Shown piece after piece: positions 1 through 9,403 of a stretch of DNA of 11,327 nt (positions are counted from its first letter, which is position 1; every line of letters starts with the position of its first letter). Where the stretch lies: contig JAKART010000034.1 of NCBI GenBank assembly GCA_021819255.1, positions 1-11,327 of the forward strand, in the 5' to 3' direction. The position numbers and the translations under genes are program-made. Under the pieces are notes generated by a model. It was not told where the DNA came from. It did no database searches and was given only the letters and a program-made list of their open reading frames with translations. The stretch comes from Acidobacteriota bacterium. Its GTDB lineage: Bacteria > Acidobacteriota > Terriglobia > Terriglobales > Acidobacteriaceae.

Positions 1-23
1 CGCCACAGGCTTGCCCTGCGGCG
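1..23 (-). terminator. Probable stem-loop terminator of icd
   Basis: The minus strand can form a 9-pair stem (CGCCGCAGG with CCTGTGGCG, one G-U pair) around a 5-base loop, starting 27 bases after the icd stop codon. On the plus strand the same position would be an A-C mismatch, so the structure favours minus-strand RNA. Any U-run would lie beyond the window edge, so the terminator role is inferred from position and fold only. Confidence 0.45.
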
Positions 24-49
24 CGCGGTTGCATCGACGGATGCCGATG

Positions 50-1450
50 TTACATGTTCTCGATCATGCGAGTGGCGAACTGGCTGGTCTTGACCTTGGT
101 TGCGCCCTGCATCTGGCGCTCAAAGTCATAGGTGACGTACTTCTGTTCGATGGTCTTGGCCATGGACGTCTCGATCAGACGGGCTGCCTCATGCCAGCCC
201 AGGAAGTCGAACATCATCACGCCGGAGAGGATCACCGATCCCGGGTTGATCACGTCCAGATCCGCATACTTGGGGGCGGTTCCGTGGGTGGCCTCAAAGA
301 CCGCATAACCGTCCCCGATGTTGGCCCCCGGAGCAATCCCCAGGCCGCCCACCTGCGCCGCCGCCGCGTCGGAGAGATAGTCGCCGTTGAGGTTGGTGGT
401 GGCCAGCACGCTGTACTCGGAGGGACGGGTGACCACCTGCTGGAAGATGGAATCCGCGATGCGGTCATTCACCATCAGCTTCTTCTTCCACTGGCCGTTG
501 CCGTGGGTGGCTCCGATCTTGGCAATCGCATCCTTGACCTCCTGCACCACGGAGTCCTGGAACTCCTTGGCCGCAAAGCCAAGACCCGGCTCGATCATCT
601 CTGCATTTTGCTCCGGCGTCAGTTTAGGGTTGGCTTCCAGATTGCCCAGGATCCAGCTCTCGCGTTCGGTCACCGTCTCATTGCGGAACTCCTGCGTGGC
701 TACCTCGTAGCCCCACTCGCGGAATGCGCCTTCAGTGAACTTCTGGATGTTGCCCTTATGCACCAGAGTGACCGTCTTGCGGCCTTCCGCCAGGGCGAAC
801 TTGATCGCCGCGCGCACCAGGCGCTTGGATCCTGTGACGGAGATCGGCTTGATGCCGACGCCGGAGTCCAGACGAATCTGCTTTTTGCCGCCTTTGAGCA
901 TATCGCTGTTCAGGAACTGGATCACCTTGGCCGCCTCCGGCGTTCCCTGCTGAAACTCGATGCCGGCATAGATGTCCTCCGTATTCTCGCGGAAGAGCAC
1001 GATGTTCATGAGTTCGGGATGCTTCACCGGGCTGGGCACGCCAGGATAGTACTTCACTGGCCGCACGCACTGGTACAGATCCATCAACTGCCGCAGGGCC
1101 ACATTCAGGCTGCGGATGCCGCCCCCCACCGGGGTCGTCAGCGGTCCTTTGATCGAAACCCGAAAGGCTACCGTCGCCTTCACCGTGTCCTCCGGCAGCC
1201 AATTCTTCGTCTGGGCAAAGGCCTTCTCGCCGGCGAGCACCTCAAACCACCTCACCTTGCGCTTGCCGCCATAGGCCTTCTCCACCGCCGCATTGAAGAC
1301 CCGCTCCGAGGCCTTCCAGATGTCGCGGCCCGTGCCGTCGCCCTCGATAAAGGGAATAATCGGGTTGTCCGGCACAAGGTACTTGCCGTCCTTGTACTCG
1401 ATGACCTGGCCGTCCTGCGGCACAGCAATTCCGTTGTAGCTTGTCTGCAT
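50..1450 (-). CDS. icd: Isocitrate dehydrogenase, NADP-dependent
   Basis: This 466-residue cytosolic TCA-cycle enzyme oxidatively decarboxylates isocitrate to 2-oxoglutarate and makes NADPH. The isocitrate site is visible as [13 protein letters not shown] (Ser114, Asn116, Arg120), with Arg130, Arg154 in [11 protein letters not shown], Tyr161 and Lys232 in VHKGN. Metal-binding acids sit in VNDRIADS (Asp329, Asp333). NADP preference is indicated by HGTAPKY (Lys394, Tyr395) and TYDFER (Tyr441, Arg445), which match the E. coli NADP determinants. Ser114 is equivalent to the serine phosphorylated by AceK in E. coli, but no aceK is in this window. The protein is about 50 residues longer than E. coli Icd. 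The extra length lies mainly around residues 262-325, as in the longer cyanobacterial-type enzymes. The ATG start has AGGA a few bases upstream. The leader contains alternative hairpins, and a likely terminator follows the stop. No partner gene is co-transcribed within the window. Confidence 0.97.
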   Translation of the reverse strand: MQTSYNGIAVPQDGQVIEYKDGKYLVPDNPIIPFIEGDGTGRDIWKASERVFNAAVEKAYGGKRKVRWFEVLAGEKAFAQTKNWLPEDTVKATVAFRVSIKGPLTTPVGGGIRSLNVALRQLMDLYQCVRPVKYYPGVPSPVKHPELMNIVLFRENTEDIYAGIEFQQGTPEAAKVIQFLNSDMLKGGKKQIRLDSGVGIKPISVTGSKRLVRAAIKFALAEGRKTVTLVHKGNIQKFTEGAFREWGYEVATQEFRNETVTERESWILGNLEANPKLTPEQNAEMIEPGLGFAAKEFQDSVVQEVKDAIAKIGATHGNGQWKKKLMVNDRIADSIFQQVVTRPSEYSVLATTNLNGDYLSDAAAAQVGGLGIAPGANIGDGYAVFEATHGTAPKYADLDVINPGSVILSGVMMFDFLGWHEAARLIETSMAKTIEQKYVTYDFERQMQGATKVKTSQFATRMIENM

Positions 1451-1817
1451 GGTTCCTAAACTCCCAGAGGTTTTCGATCGAGATCAGTGGCTCGCAGCTC
1501 GACGTCCCTTTCGCTGCGCACTCCCATCCGCTCCTCATCCTACTCCTCAGGCACTCCACTTATCGGATGGGAGCCCGATAAGCGGACGGACGGAGAAGCT
1601 TTCGCCGCTGCCTCTGTCGATTCTATCGCTCCACTGCGGGCCACAGCGCGGTTGGCTCTCATGGAGTTGCGCTCTCTGGATCAGGCTCACGGCCAAAGCG
1701 TTTCCACCTCAACCATCGGCGCTCAACGCCGGAACTCTCGGCTCTTGCTTGAGCAGCCGCGAGCAGGTTTGTCTTCCGGTGGCTTTGCCCGGGCCGCTCA
1801 CCAGACCTGCGAACCGG
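1451..1817. other. Intergenic region and icd leader
   Basis: This is a 367-base gap between two genes that both point to the left. I find no convincing gene in it. It holds two overlapping inverted repeats at 1531-1582, listed separately. On the minus strand there is a possible -10 hexamer, TAGAAT, at 1625-1620, but no good -35 at normal spacing. If it is used, the icd leader would be about 160 bases and would include both hairpins. The GH3 stop has no strong hairpin with a T-run immediately downstream. Confidence 0.5.
1531..1582 (-). promoter_or_regulatory. Overlapping alternative hairpins in icd leader
   Basis: In icd-sense RNA, 1582-1575 (CTTATCGG) pairs perfectly with 1566-1559 (CCGATAAG) across an 8-base loop. 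A second perfect 10-pair helix joins 1573-1564 (CTCCCATCCG) with 1540-1531 (CGGATGGGAG). The two helices share bases 1564-1566, and the second uses the loop of the first, so they cannot both form. That arrangement resembles an attenuator or RNA switch. There is no U-run after either helix, so a plain terminator is unlikely. The fold lies 81-132 bases upstream of the icd start. DNA-binding of a dimeric regulator to the inverted repeats is an alternative. Confidence 0.4.
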
Positions 1818-4112
1818 CTACTGGGCCGCCAGCCGCACCTGACTCCGCAAGGGAAGATCCGCCGAGGAGCCGCCCACCTCAACGGTGTACTCCCCCGGCA
1901 GGCGCTCCCAATCATTTTTCTCCGTTGAGAAGATCTTCAGATAGAGCGGTGAGATGGGCACCGTCACCCTCTGGCTGGCGCCTGCCTCCAGTCTCACCCG
2001 CGCAAACCCCACAAGTCTCCGAAACGGTTCGCCGGAACGGGCCGGCAGCGTTGCGTAGACCTCAGCGATCTCATCCCCGCGGCGCGCCCCGGTGTTCTCA
2101 ACCGTGAAGCTCACGCTCTGGGCATCGGGAGCCACGCCCAGAGCCGAGTAAGCAAAGCGGGTATAACTGAGCCCAAATCCAAACGGATACAGCGGCGTCT
2201 CCTGCTTCACCTGGAACCACTTGTAACCAACTTTCATACCTTCCACGTTGTAATCCACGGTGAAATCCCTGGCCTCTTTGCCCTGCTTGACGCCCGCGCT
2301 CGCGCCGTTGTTTGCAGTCTTCGGGGTCAACCCGGTCACCTTCGGATGGGGTAGCTGCGCCTCGCTGGCGGGGAAGGTCACCGGCAGTTTGCCCCAGGCA
2401 TTCACCCGCCCGTAGAGCGCCGCAGCAATCGCCTGACCCCCACCAATGCCCGGGAACCACGCCTCGATGATCCCCTTCACCTGATCCCGCCACGGCATGG
2501 TCACCGGCCCGCCCGTCTCCAGCACCACCACCGTGTTGGGATTGGCCTTGGCCACCGCCTCCACCAGAGCATCCTGGTTGCCGGGCAGGCTTAACGAGGG
2601 CCGGTCCATACCCTCACTCATCCATTGCGTCACAAACACCACAGCCACCTTTGCCCGCGCCGCTGCCTGCGCCGCCTGGGCGAGGTTCGTGCCGGGATCA
2701 AAGCTGATCTTCACCGCATGCACTCCACCGCCGGCAAAGGCATCGATGCCGCAGTTGGCTTGCTGCTCCGCCTGCTGCGTGATGTAGCGCAGCGGCGCAG
2801 AGGGGAAGTACACGGGATCTCCCCACTCAGAGCCGCCTGGCCGCCCTCCCGGCGCGTCCACCTGGCCCGAACCGCCTCCTGAGATGACCCCGAAGTCTGC
2901 CTTGCCTCCGATAACGGCAATCGTCCGGTCGGCCGCATTCAAGGGTAGTATGCCGTCCTCATTCTTAAGCAGCACCATGCTGCTCTCCTCGATCTTGCGG
3001 GCATCGTTGCGGCCCTGGAAGGGATTCACCACGCTGCGCAGCGGAGGATCATCCACCACCCCGCCGGCAATCATGCTGCGCACAATGCGATGCACCATGT
3101 CATCCAACCGCGCCAGGGGAACCTGTCCATCCTGCACCGCTCGCTTGAGGGACGATCCAAAGTACCGGTCCCCAGGCTGCTCCATGTCCAGTCCCGCCAG
3201 GGCGGCCTTCACCGTGCTGTGCGTCGCCTCCCAGTCCGACAGGACAAATCCCTTGAACCCCCACTGCTTCTTCAGCACATCCGTGAGTGTGTACTGATTC
3301 TCGCAGGCAAAGTCGCCGTTCACCCGGTTGTAGCTGCACATCACACCGGCAGGCTGGGCCATCCGAATGGCAATCTGGAACGCCAGCAGATCGGTCTCCT
3401 GCATGGCTCGCCGATCGAGCACCGCGTTGTACGTATTTCGCCCGGTCTCCTGATCGTTGAGCACATAATGCTTGATGTCGCCCAGAACATGGTTGGACTG
3501 CACCCCCATGGCCAGCTTGCCCACCATGGTTCCGGCCAGCACTGGGTCCTCGCTGGCATATTCGAAGTTGCGCCCATTGCGCGGCTCGCGGATCAGGTCC
3601 ACGCCTCCGCCGATGGACATGTTGAAGCCCTGAGCGCGCAGCTCCCGCCCAATCACCGATCCGTAGAGAAACGCCAGCTTGGGATCCCAGCTGGCAGCCA
3701 TCCCGAGCACGCTGGGCAGCAGCGTGGCGTAGCGGCTGTCCAAGGCCGCCATGCGGATCCCAACCGCCGAGTCCGCCAGGTTCAGGTTGGGTAGACCCAG
3801 GCGCGGAATTCCTGCGATGAATCCCGCGCCGCCGTTGTCCCCGGGCGGCACATAGGCTCCCGGCCGCAGCGGTCCCCAGCCTATGCCGTGCACCAATTGG
3901 ATCTTCTCATCCAGCGTCATCCGGCGAATCATCATGTCGGCACGCGTGTCGGGATCGAGTGCAGCATTCATCCAGGGCCGGTCGCTTTTGCCGCCGGCCG
4001 GTGGAGGAATCGGCTTTGCCGGCGACTGAGCTGCGGATGCTCCCGCCCAGCCCAGCCCAACCCATCCGCAGCCTATCGCCAGGCTGATCTTCGCCAACCA
4101 CATCATGCTCAT
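1818..4112 (-). CDS. Secreted glycoside hydrolase family 3 (beta-glucosidase-like)
   Basis: The 764-residue protein is a retaining exo-glycosidase of the GH3 family. Residues 1-28 form a signal peptide (hydrophobic core, then AGASAA before Gln29), so it is probably periplasmic or secreted. The TIM-barrel domain contains the family's Lys-His pair (IKHYVLND, about 214-215) and the nucleophile Asp293 in VLSDWEA. The alpha/beta sandwich domain follows (VLLKNEDGILPL, SGGGSGQV). Next come the PFGFGLSYTRF motif and a C-terminal fibronectin III-like domain at about 667-758. This three-domain order matches typical beta-glucosidases and xylosidases, and the substrate cannot be fixed from sequence alone. 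I chose the ATG at 4112 because it starts the signal peptide and has a purine-rich GGGAAGGG upstream. An in-frame start at 4187 would add 25 residues that would bury the signal peptide. No sugar transporter or regulator sits beside it. Confidence 0.93.
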   Translation of the reverse strand: MSMMWLAKISLAIGCGWVGLGWAGASAAQSPAKPIPPPAGGKSDRPWMNAALDPDTRADMMIRRMTLDEKIQLVHGIGWGPLRPGAYVPPGDNGGAGFIAGIPRLGLPNLNLADSAVGIRMAALDSRYATLLPSVLGMAASWDPKLAFLYGSVIGRELRAQGFNMSIGGGVDLIREPRNGRNFEYASEDPVLAGTMVGKLAMGVQSNHVLGDIKHYVLNDQETGRNTYNAVLDRRAMQETDLLAFQIAIRMAQPAGVMCSYNRVNGDFACENQYTLTDVLKKQWGFKGFVLSDWEATHSTVKAALAGLDMEQPGDRYFGSSLKRAVQDGQVPLARLDDMVHRIVRSMIAGGVVDDPPLRSVVNPFQGRNDARKIEESSMVLLKNEDGILPLNAADRTIAVIGGKADFGVISGGGSGQVDAPGGRPGGSEWGDPVYFPSAPLRYITQQAEQQANCGIDAFAGGGVHAVKISFDPGTNLAQAAQAAARAKVAVVFVTQWMSEGMDRPSLSLPGNQDALVEAVAKANPNTVVVLETGGPVTMPWRDQVKGIIEAWFPGIGGGQAIAAALYGRVNAWGKLPVTFPASEAQLPHPKVTGLTPKTANNGASAGVKQGKEARDFTVDYNVEGMKVGYKWFQVKQETPLYPFGFGLSYTRFAYSALGVAPDAQSVSFTVENTGARRGDEIAEVYATLPARSGEPFRRLVGFARVRLEAGASQRVTVPISPLYLKIFSTEKNDWERLPGEYTVEVGGSSADLPLRSQVRLAAQ

Positions 4113-5017
4113 CCATCTGCCCTTCCCAGGCCACGGTGCGGCCTTCGAATGTTTCTCTCCGCTTGGGACCATCGCCGGCCTCGGCACTCCTACCTGCCCT
4201 CGCTGCCCCCAACCACGCTGCGCCTAGCTTGAGCGCTCCTAGACAAACGTTCTACTTGTAAAGACTAAATGAAAGCATTGGGGAACGATCCTATCGGCGA
4301 TAAGGTTTATCCACCGGGGTTCCCCTTTGGACAAATTCTTCCGCTTTGACCCCCGGGCGGCTTGCATCAAAGCGCGCGGGGGGGCAGGCCTGTCATGCCA
4401 GACTGAAACGAGACAGAATGGCACAGGAGATGCGGCCTGAGGATGGCGCAGCGGCTACACACACCAGGCGACACACACTATAGGCTGGATCCCTCGCCGG
4501 ACCCGGCCAGGGCATCTTCGGAGGAGCTTGCTCTGGCGCCAAACTCTCTCGAATCAGGCGAGGGTGATCCGACGACCAGACCGGCGAGGAACCGACCATA
4601 CTCTCCGCATGAAGATCCTAAGGCAGACGAATGTCTTGAAGGGGTGCTCGGGAACCTTTGCTTGCAAAGGCTTGGCTTGGGTTCGCGCCAGGGCGCTCAC
4701 TTGTTCCCCTGCGCCTTGCCCGACGCAAAGCGGTCTGCGCTCTTTCACGCATCTTTCACGCATCTTTCGCGCGAGCCTGTTCACCGGTTCGAACCTGTTC
4801 GCCCGTCGCTGCCCTCCGCAATCTGGCTCTAACGTCCTGGCCCTGCGGTGTCTTCCGCGAAAAGCGTTCTGTGGAGCCGACCCGACGCAGCCTGGACACC
4901 AATCCTCGCCGGTGCGGATGGTGACCGCGCCCCGGGACAGAGGGATGCCTTGGCGGAGTTCCGATCGGACGCGAGAGAATCCTGCGCGGATTCATGTGCC
5001 TGATTCCCACCATCTCC
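4113..5017. other. Long gene-poor intergenic region
   Basis: About 900 bases hold no ORF with recognisable protein features. Open frames here overlap in several phases and look like GC-rich noise. The stretch near 4188-4320 is AT-richer and should carry the GH3 promoter. TTTACA at 4262-4257 on the minus strand is a possible -35 without a convincing -10. Short perfect palindromes are present: TATCGGCGATA (4292-4302), CCTTTGC-TT-GCAAAGG (4655-4670), GGTTCGAACC (4786-4795) and TCCGATCGGA (4960-4969). A GC-rich imperfect hairpin lies at about 4350-4385. An 11-base tandem repeat lies at 4743-4775. No tRNA or other RNA gene was recognised. Confidence 0.5.
4743..4775. repeat. Short 11-base tandem repeat
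   Basis: Two perfect consecutive copies of TTTCACGCATC (4743-4753 and 4754-4764) are followed by a diverged third copy, TTTCGCGCGAG. It lies in non-coding sequence. Its function is unknown, and it most likely arose by replication slippage. Confidence 0.75.
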
Positions 5018-5133
5018 TAGACCATTTTCCCTGAAGGTGTAAGCAAGGGGAACGACTCCTGTGGGCGTTTTCCTCAATGAAAACGCCACGGAACGCCCGC
5101 TTCCGTACACCCATCATCAGGGAAAATGGTCTA
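5018..5133. mobile_element. 116-base palindromic MITE-like element with TA ends
   Basis: Perfect 17-base inverted ends, TAGACCATTTTCCCTGA at 5018-5034 and its reverse complement at 5117-5133, enclose 82 bases. The interior is itself imperfectly palindromic. Its core, GGCGTTTTC (5069-5077) with GAAAACGCC (5084-5092), closes a 6-base loop. Both outer ends carry TA, compatible with a TA target duplication as made by IS630/Tc1-mariner transposases. There is no internal coding capacity, so it would be non-autonomous. The right end overlaps the TAG stop of the yceH-type gene, and the large fold could also act as that gene's terminator. The structure is seen directly, but the mobile nature is inferred. 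Confidence 0.6.
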
Positions 5134-5862
5134 AAACCCCTGCAGCGCCTGCAGCCGTTCTTCTGTTGTGCGCAGACGCTCCTCGGCAGCGTGCATACGC
5201 TCTTCCAGCGCCTGCACGCGCTCCTGCGCGGCCTGCGCCAGCTCTTCCAGTGCCGTCACCCGCTGGGCAAGGCCCTCGACCGGGCCGTCGCCCGCCGCTG
5301 CGGGGAGCTTGGCCGCGCCCTCGTCGACCGGGCCGCACAGCAGATGCATCCAGCGCGCCTCGCGCGCTCCCGGCTGACGCTCCAGCAGTTGGGTCAACGG
5401 CTCCCGATGCGGCGCCGGACGAGCGTCTGGACGCGCATCCTGCCCGGACTCCGTCTGCGCCGCCATTCTCTCCAGCACGGATTGCACAGCGGCGGTATCG
5501 TCAAAGGCATACATTCGCTCGGAGCGCGCGCGCAACTCGGCCGCGGTCTGCGGCCCGCGCAGCAGCAGCAGGCACAGCACCGCCACCTCGTCCCGCCGCA
5601 GATTCAGCACATCTCTCACGCGATGCTCGAACTTGGTGGCCCGCGTCTCGGCGAGCGTCCGCACCAGCCCCATCTGTTCCAGCTCAAAGAGCGCGCTGCG
5701 CACGTCCGCCTCGGCCAGCTCCATCACCGGCTCGCGGCTGCTCTTCTGATTGCAGGCGTTCACCGTCGCATTCAGACTCAGCGGATAATACTCCGGCGTG
5801 TTGATCTCTTTTTCGATCAACACCCCCAGGACCCGCGCCTCTACCGCACTCAACCGCACCAT
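5131..5862 (-). CDS. yceH: YceH-family (DUF480) winged-helix protein
   Basis: The 243-residue protein matches the DUF480/YceH family. The N-terminal half has the family pattern LSAVEARVLGVLIEKE, TPEYYPLSLNATVNACNQKSSREPVM and LLLRGPQTAAELR, which make up tandem winged-helix domains (about 1-85 and 88-175). The WMHLLCGPV segment ends the conserved part. Residues about 198-243 form a strong heptad coiled coil (repeats of EERxxAxEERL). It is longer than the E. coli protein (about 215 residues), mostly because of this coiled-coil tail. The cellular role of the family is not established. DNA binding and dimerisation are suggested by the fold. The ATG at 5862 has GGAG about 7 bases upstream. The gene is divergent from mnmG. 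Its stop codon TAG lies inside the terminal TA-G of the adjoining palindromic element. Confidence 0.93.
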   Translation of the reverse strand: MVRLSAVEARVLGVLIEKEINTPEYYPLSLNATVNACNQKSSREPVMELAEADVRSALFELEQMGLVRTLAETRATKFEHRVRDVLNLRRDEVAVLCLLLLRGPQTAAELRARSERMYAFDDTAAVQSVLERMAAQTESGQDARPDARPAPHREPLTQLLERQPGAREARWMHLLCGPVDEGAAKLPAAAGDGPVEGLAQRVTALEELAQAAQERVQALEERMHAAEERLRTTEERLQALQGF

Positions 5863-5876
5863 GGCTCCAACTTCCC

Positions 5877-5906
5877 TTGTCTCTGAAGATTCGCGTTCTC
5901 TACAAT
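5877..5906 (+). promoter_or_regulatory. Candidate sigma-70 promoter for mnmG
   Basis: TTGTCT (5877-5882) and TACAAT (5901-5906) are separated by 18 bases and lie about 107 bases before the mnmG ATG. A second -10-like TAAAAT (5948-5953) has no clear -35. The site sits just upstream of the yceH-type start, so the two divergent genes may share control sequence. Confidence 0.4.
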
Positions 5907-6012
5907 TCTCTATCCTCCGCCCGTCCTCCCCGCAGCACCTTCTCCGTTAAAATAGAGCTCTGTGCCCTTCTCCCATCCATCCGGCGCTGCCGGCTCGTCC
6001 GTTGTCTCCGAC

Positions 6013-8193
<2,181 letters not shown>

Positions 8194-8390
8194 CCGCTGC
8201 CTGAGATCGCCGCAGGCCACCCTCCTTCAGAACCCCCACTGGCCGGCGTTCGCACCTGCCGCCGTCCCAGCCAAGCCCTGGCGCCGCTGCTGGACACGGC
8301 AGGCGTTGGTAACGACCAAGATGGGCTTCGCTCCGGGGCTGCTGCCGACGGCAAGGCTGAAAGCCAAACAGGGGGCCGGCGAGATCGGGC

Positions 8391-8420
8391 CCGGATCCTC
8401 CTGAACCGGATCCTCCTGAA
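8391..8420. repeat. Perfect 15-base tandem duplication after vapC
   Basis: CCGGATCCTCCTGAA occurs twice with no gap (8391-8405 and 8406-8420), immediately beyond the vapC stop codon (8422-8424). It lies in the 228-base convergent gap (8194-8421) between mnmG and vapC, where I see no gene and no convincing terminator. Confidence 0.95.
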
Positions 8421-8421
8421 T

Positions 8422-8811
8422 TTAGCGGAGGTGTCTGGCGCGTGAGAGGTAAGCGTTGACCTGAGGGTCTACAGAAAGCAACTTCATGCCCTCGGCACGA
8501 GCCTGCGCCACCAGCAGCCGATCGAAGGAATCTCTGTTTAACCAGGGAAGCGCATCCACCCCAACCGCATGTTCCGCGGTCACAGCCAGCTCCTCGATGC
8601 CGGTGTTCCGGGCAGCCCGCCAGATGGTCGACGGCTCTACAGCAAACTCGGTCTTCACCCAGGAGTGTTTGATGGCCACCTGCCAGATGGAGGCCGCCGA
8701 AAACCAGACACGATTTTTCGTGTCTTCCACGATGCGGCGCATCGGTCGCGGAACCTTGTCCGGATCGACCAGTATCCAAAGGAGGATGTGAGTGTCGAGG
8801 AGATCGTTCAC
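8422..8811 (-). CDS. vapC: VapC-type PIN-domain toxin, probable catalytic mutant
   Basis: The 129-residue protein matches the PIN-domain RNase toxins paired with Phd/YefM antitoxins. Family blocks are LLDTHILLW (Asp6), SAASIWQVAIK (38-48), a LPWLNRDSFDRLLVAQA block (Asp94, Asp97) and LLSVD (Asp115). In this family the second block normally reads SxWE, where Glu is one of the metal-binding acids. Here it is Gln44 (codon CAG instead of GAG), a one-base change expected to cripple or abolish nuclease activity. The start is GTG at 8811, which would overlap the antitoxin stop as GTGA if the upstream 14-base duplication were absent. With the duplication, ribosomes translating the antitoxin do not terminate here, so translational coupling is probably weakened. 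If still made, the protein may bind the antitoxin without cutting RNA. Confidence 0.88.
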   Translation of the reverse strand: MNDLLDTHILLWILVDPDKVPRPMRRIVEDTKNRVWFSAASIWQVAIKHSWVKTEFAVEPSTIWRAARNTGIEELAVTAEHAVGVDALPWLNRDSFDRLLVAQARAEGMKLLSVDPQVNAYLSRARHLR

Positions 8812-8814
8812 CGT

Positions 8815-8842
8815 TGATCTGCCTCAAATGATCTGCCTCAAA
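8815..8842. repeat. Perfect 14-base tandem duplication at antitoxin 3' end
   Basis: TGATCTGCCTCAAA is present twice with no gap (8815-8828 and 8829-8842). Fourteen bases is not a multiple of three, so the second copy shifts the antitoxin frame. With only one copy the antitoxin would read FEADQR followed by TGA overlapping the vapC GTG. Confidence 0.97.
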
Positions 8843-9147
8843 CATCTTCTGAACTTCAGCGCTCCGGGCATCGAGGTTGTCCGGCAGCCGCACTTTTCCT
8901 TGAAGTATGCCCAGCCGGCGATGGGCGGGCCAGGATTCGGGGTGTGGCGAGACGATCACAACCGGCTTGCCGGCATCAGCGATGGTCACAGGCTCGCCAC
9001 TCGTCAGGACCTGCTCCATCATCCGAGACAGGTGGGTCTTGGCGTCATGAACGTTCACGGCCTGTTGAGACTTCGTCATGGAACCTGGTTTCCTCATTCT
9101 TCTTCCCGTGGAACGAAACAGCGCCCTCGGGGCGAGTCGTTGCCGTG

Positions 9148-9195
9148 GGTATTGTTGCGGGCATGGCTCCGGGTATGGCTACGGGCATTGGGGCG
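9148..9195. repeat. Degenerate 12-base tandem repeat, four units
   Basis: Four consecutive 12-base units (GGTATTGTTGCG, GGCATGGCTCCG, GGTATGGCTACG, GGCATTGGGGCG) share the pattern GGnAT. Read on the plus strand from 9148 they give GIVA, GMAP, GMAT, GIGA. The unit length and the Gly-Ile/Met-x-x pattern resemble the array inside mnmG, although here the sequence is intergenic. Confidence 0.6.
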
Positions 9196-9238
9196 ACTTC
9201 CCCGCCCGGGCATGGTTTGGCCTTGCAGGCCGTCGAAG

Positions 9239-9256
9239 GCGATCGGTTTCGATCGC
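9239..9256. promoter_or_regulatory. Perfect inverted repeat, possible operator
   Basis: GCGATCG, a 4-base spacer (GTTT), and CGATCGC form a perfect 7-base inverted repeat between the divergent antitoxin and protease genes. It could be bound by a dimeric regulator such as the Phd-type antitoxin. Its distance of about 160 bases from the antitoxin ATG makes that assignment weak. Confidence 0.3.
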
Positions 9257-9403
9257 GTATCTGCCGGACCTTTCACGGACCTCCGGCGATTGCCTCGATG
9301 CTGAAGAAAACAGGCGAATCGCGGGCCGGAGAGTGCTATCCTCAGCCAAACCGGAAGTTCGACTTTTTGCTTTGCCGCAAAGATGCTACGCGAGGTCTCA
9401 CCT

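Larger units (their letters stand above)
9080..9403. other. Divergent intergenic region between antitoxin and protease genes
   Basis: This 324-base region must hold promoters for both divergent genes. It contains a degenerate 12-base repeat (9148-9195) and a perfect inverted repeat (9239-9256). TGCTATCCT at 9334-9342 on the plus strand resembles an extended -10 about 62 bases before the protease ATG, without a clear -35. No convincing gene is seen here. Confidence 0.45.

Noticed and set aside
11..1459. 482-codon open frame antisense to icd
   Set aside because: It mirrors icd almost exactly, has no recognisable domain, and is expected from codon bias in GC-rich DNA.
3993..4112. LAIGC in the GH3 leader as a lipoprotein signal
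   Set aside because: The cysteine is followed by more hydrophobic sequence and a good AxA cleavage site, so an ordinary signal peptide is more likely.
4290..4305. TATCGG/CGATAA half-sites shared with the icd leader as a common operator
   Set aside because: The match is only about 6-7 bases with a different spacer (1 base versus 8), too weak to claim a shared regulator.
4786..4795. GGTTCGAACC, which resembles a tRNA T-loop
   Set aside because: The flanking bases do not form the 5-pair T stem on either strand, and no acceptor or anticodon arm is present.
4443..5034. Several overlapping open frames in the gene-poor region
   Set aside because: They occur in competing frames, lack ribosome binding sites and show no recognisable domain or coding character.
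5962..6012. GTG start giving a 17-residue N-terminal extension of MnmG
   Set aside because: The extension has no family counterpart, and the ATG at 6013 sits directly before the FAD-binding strand.
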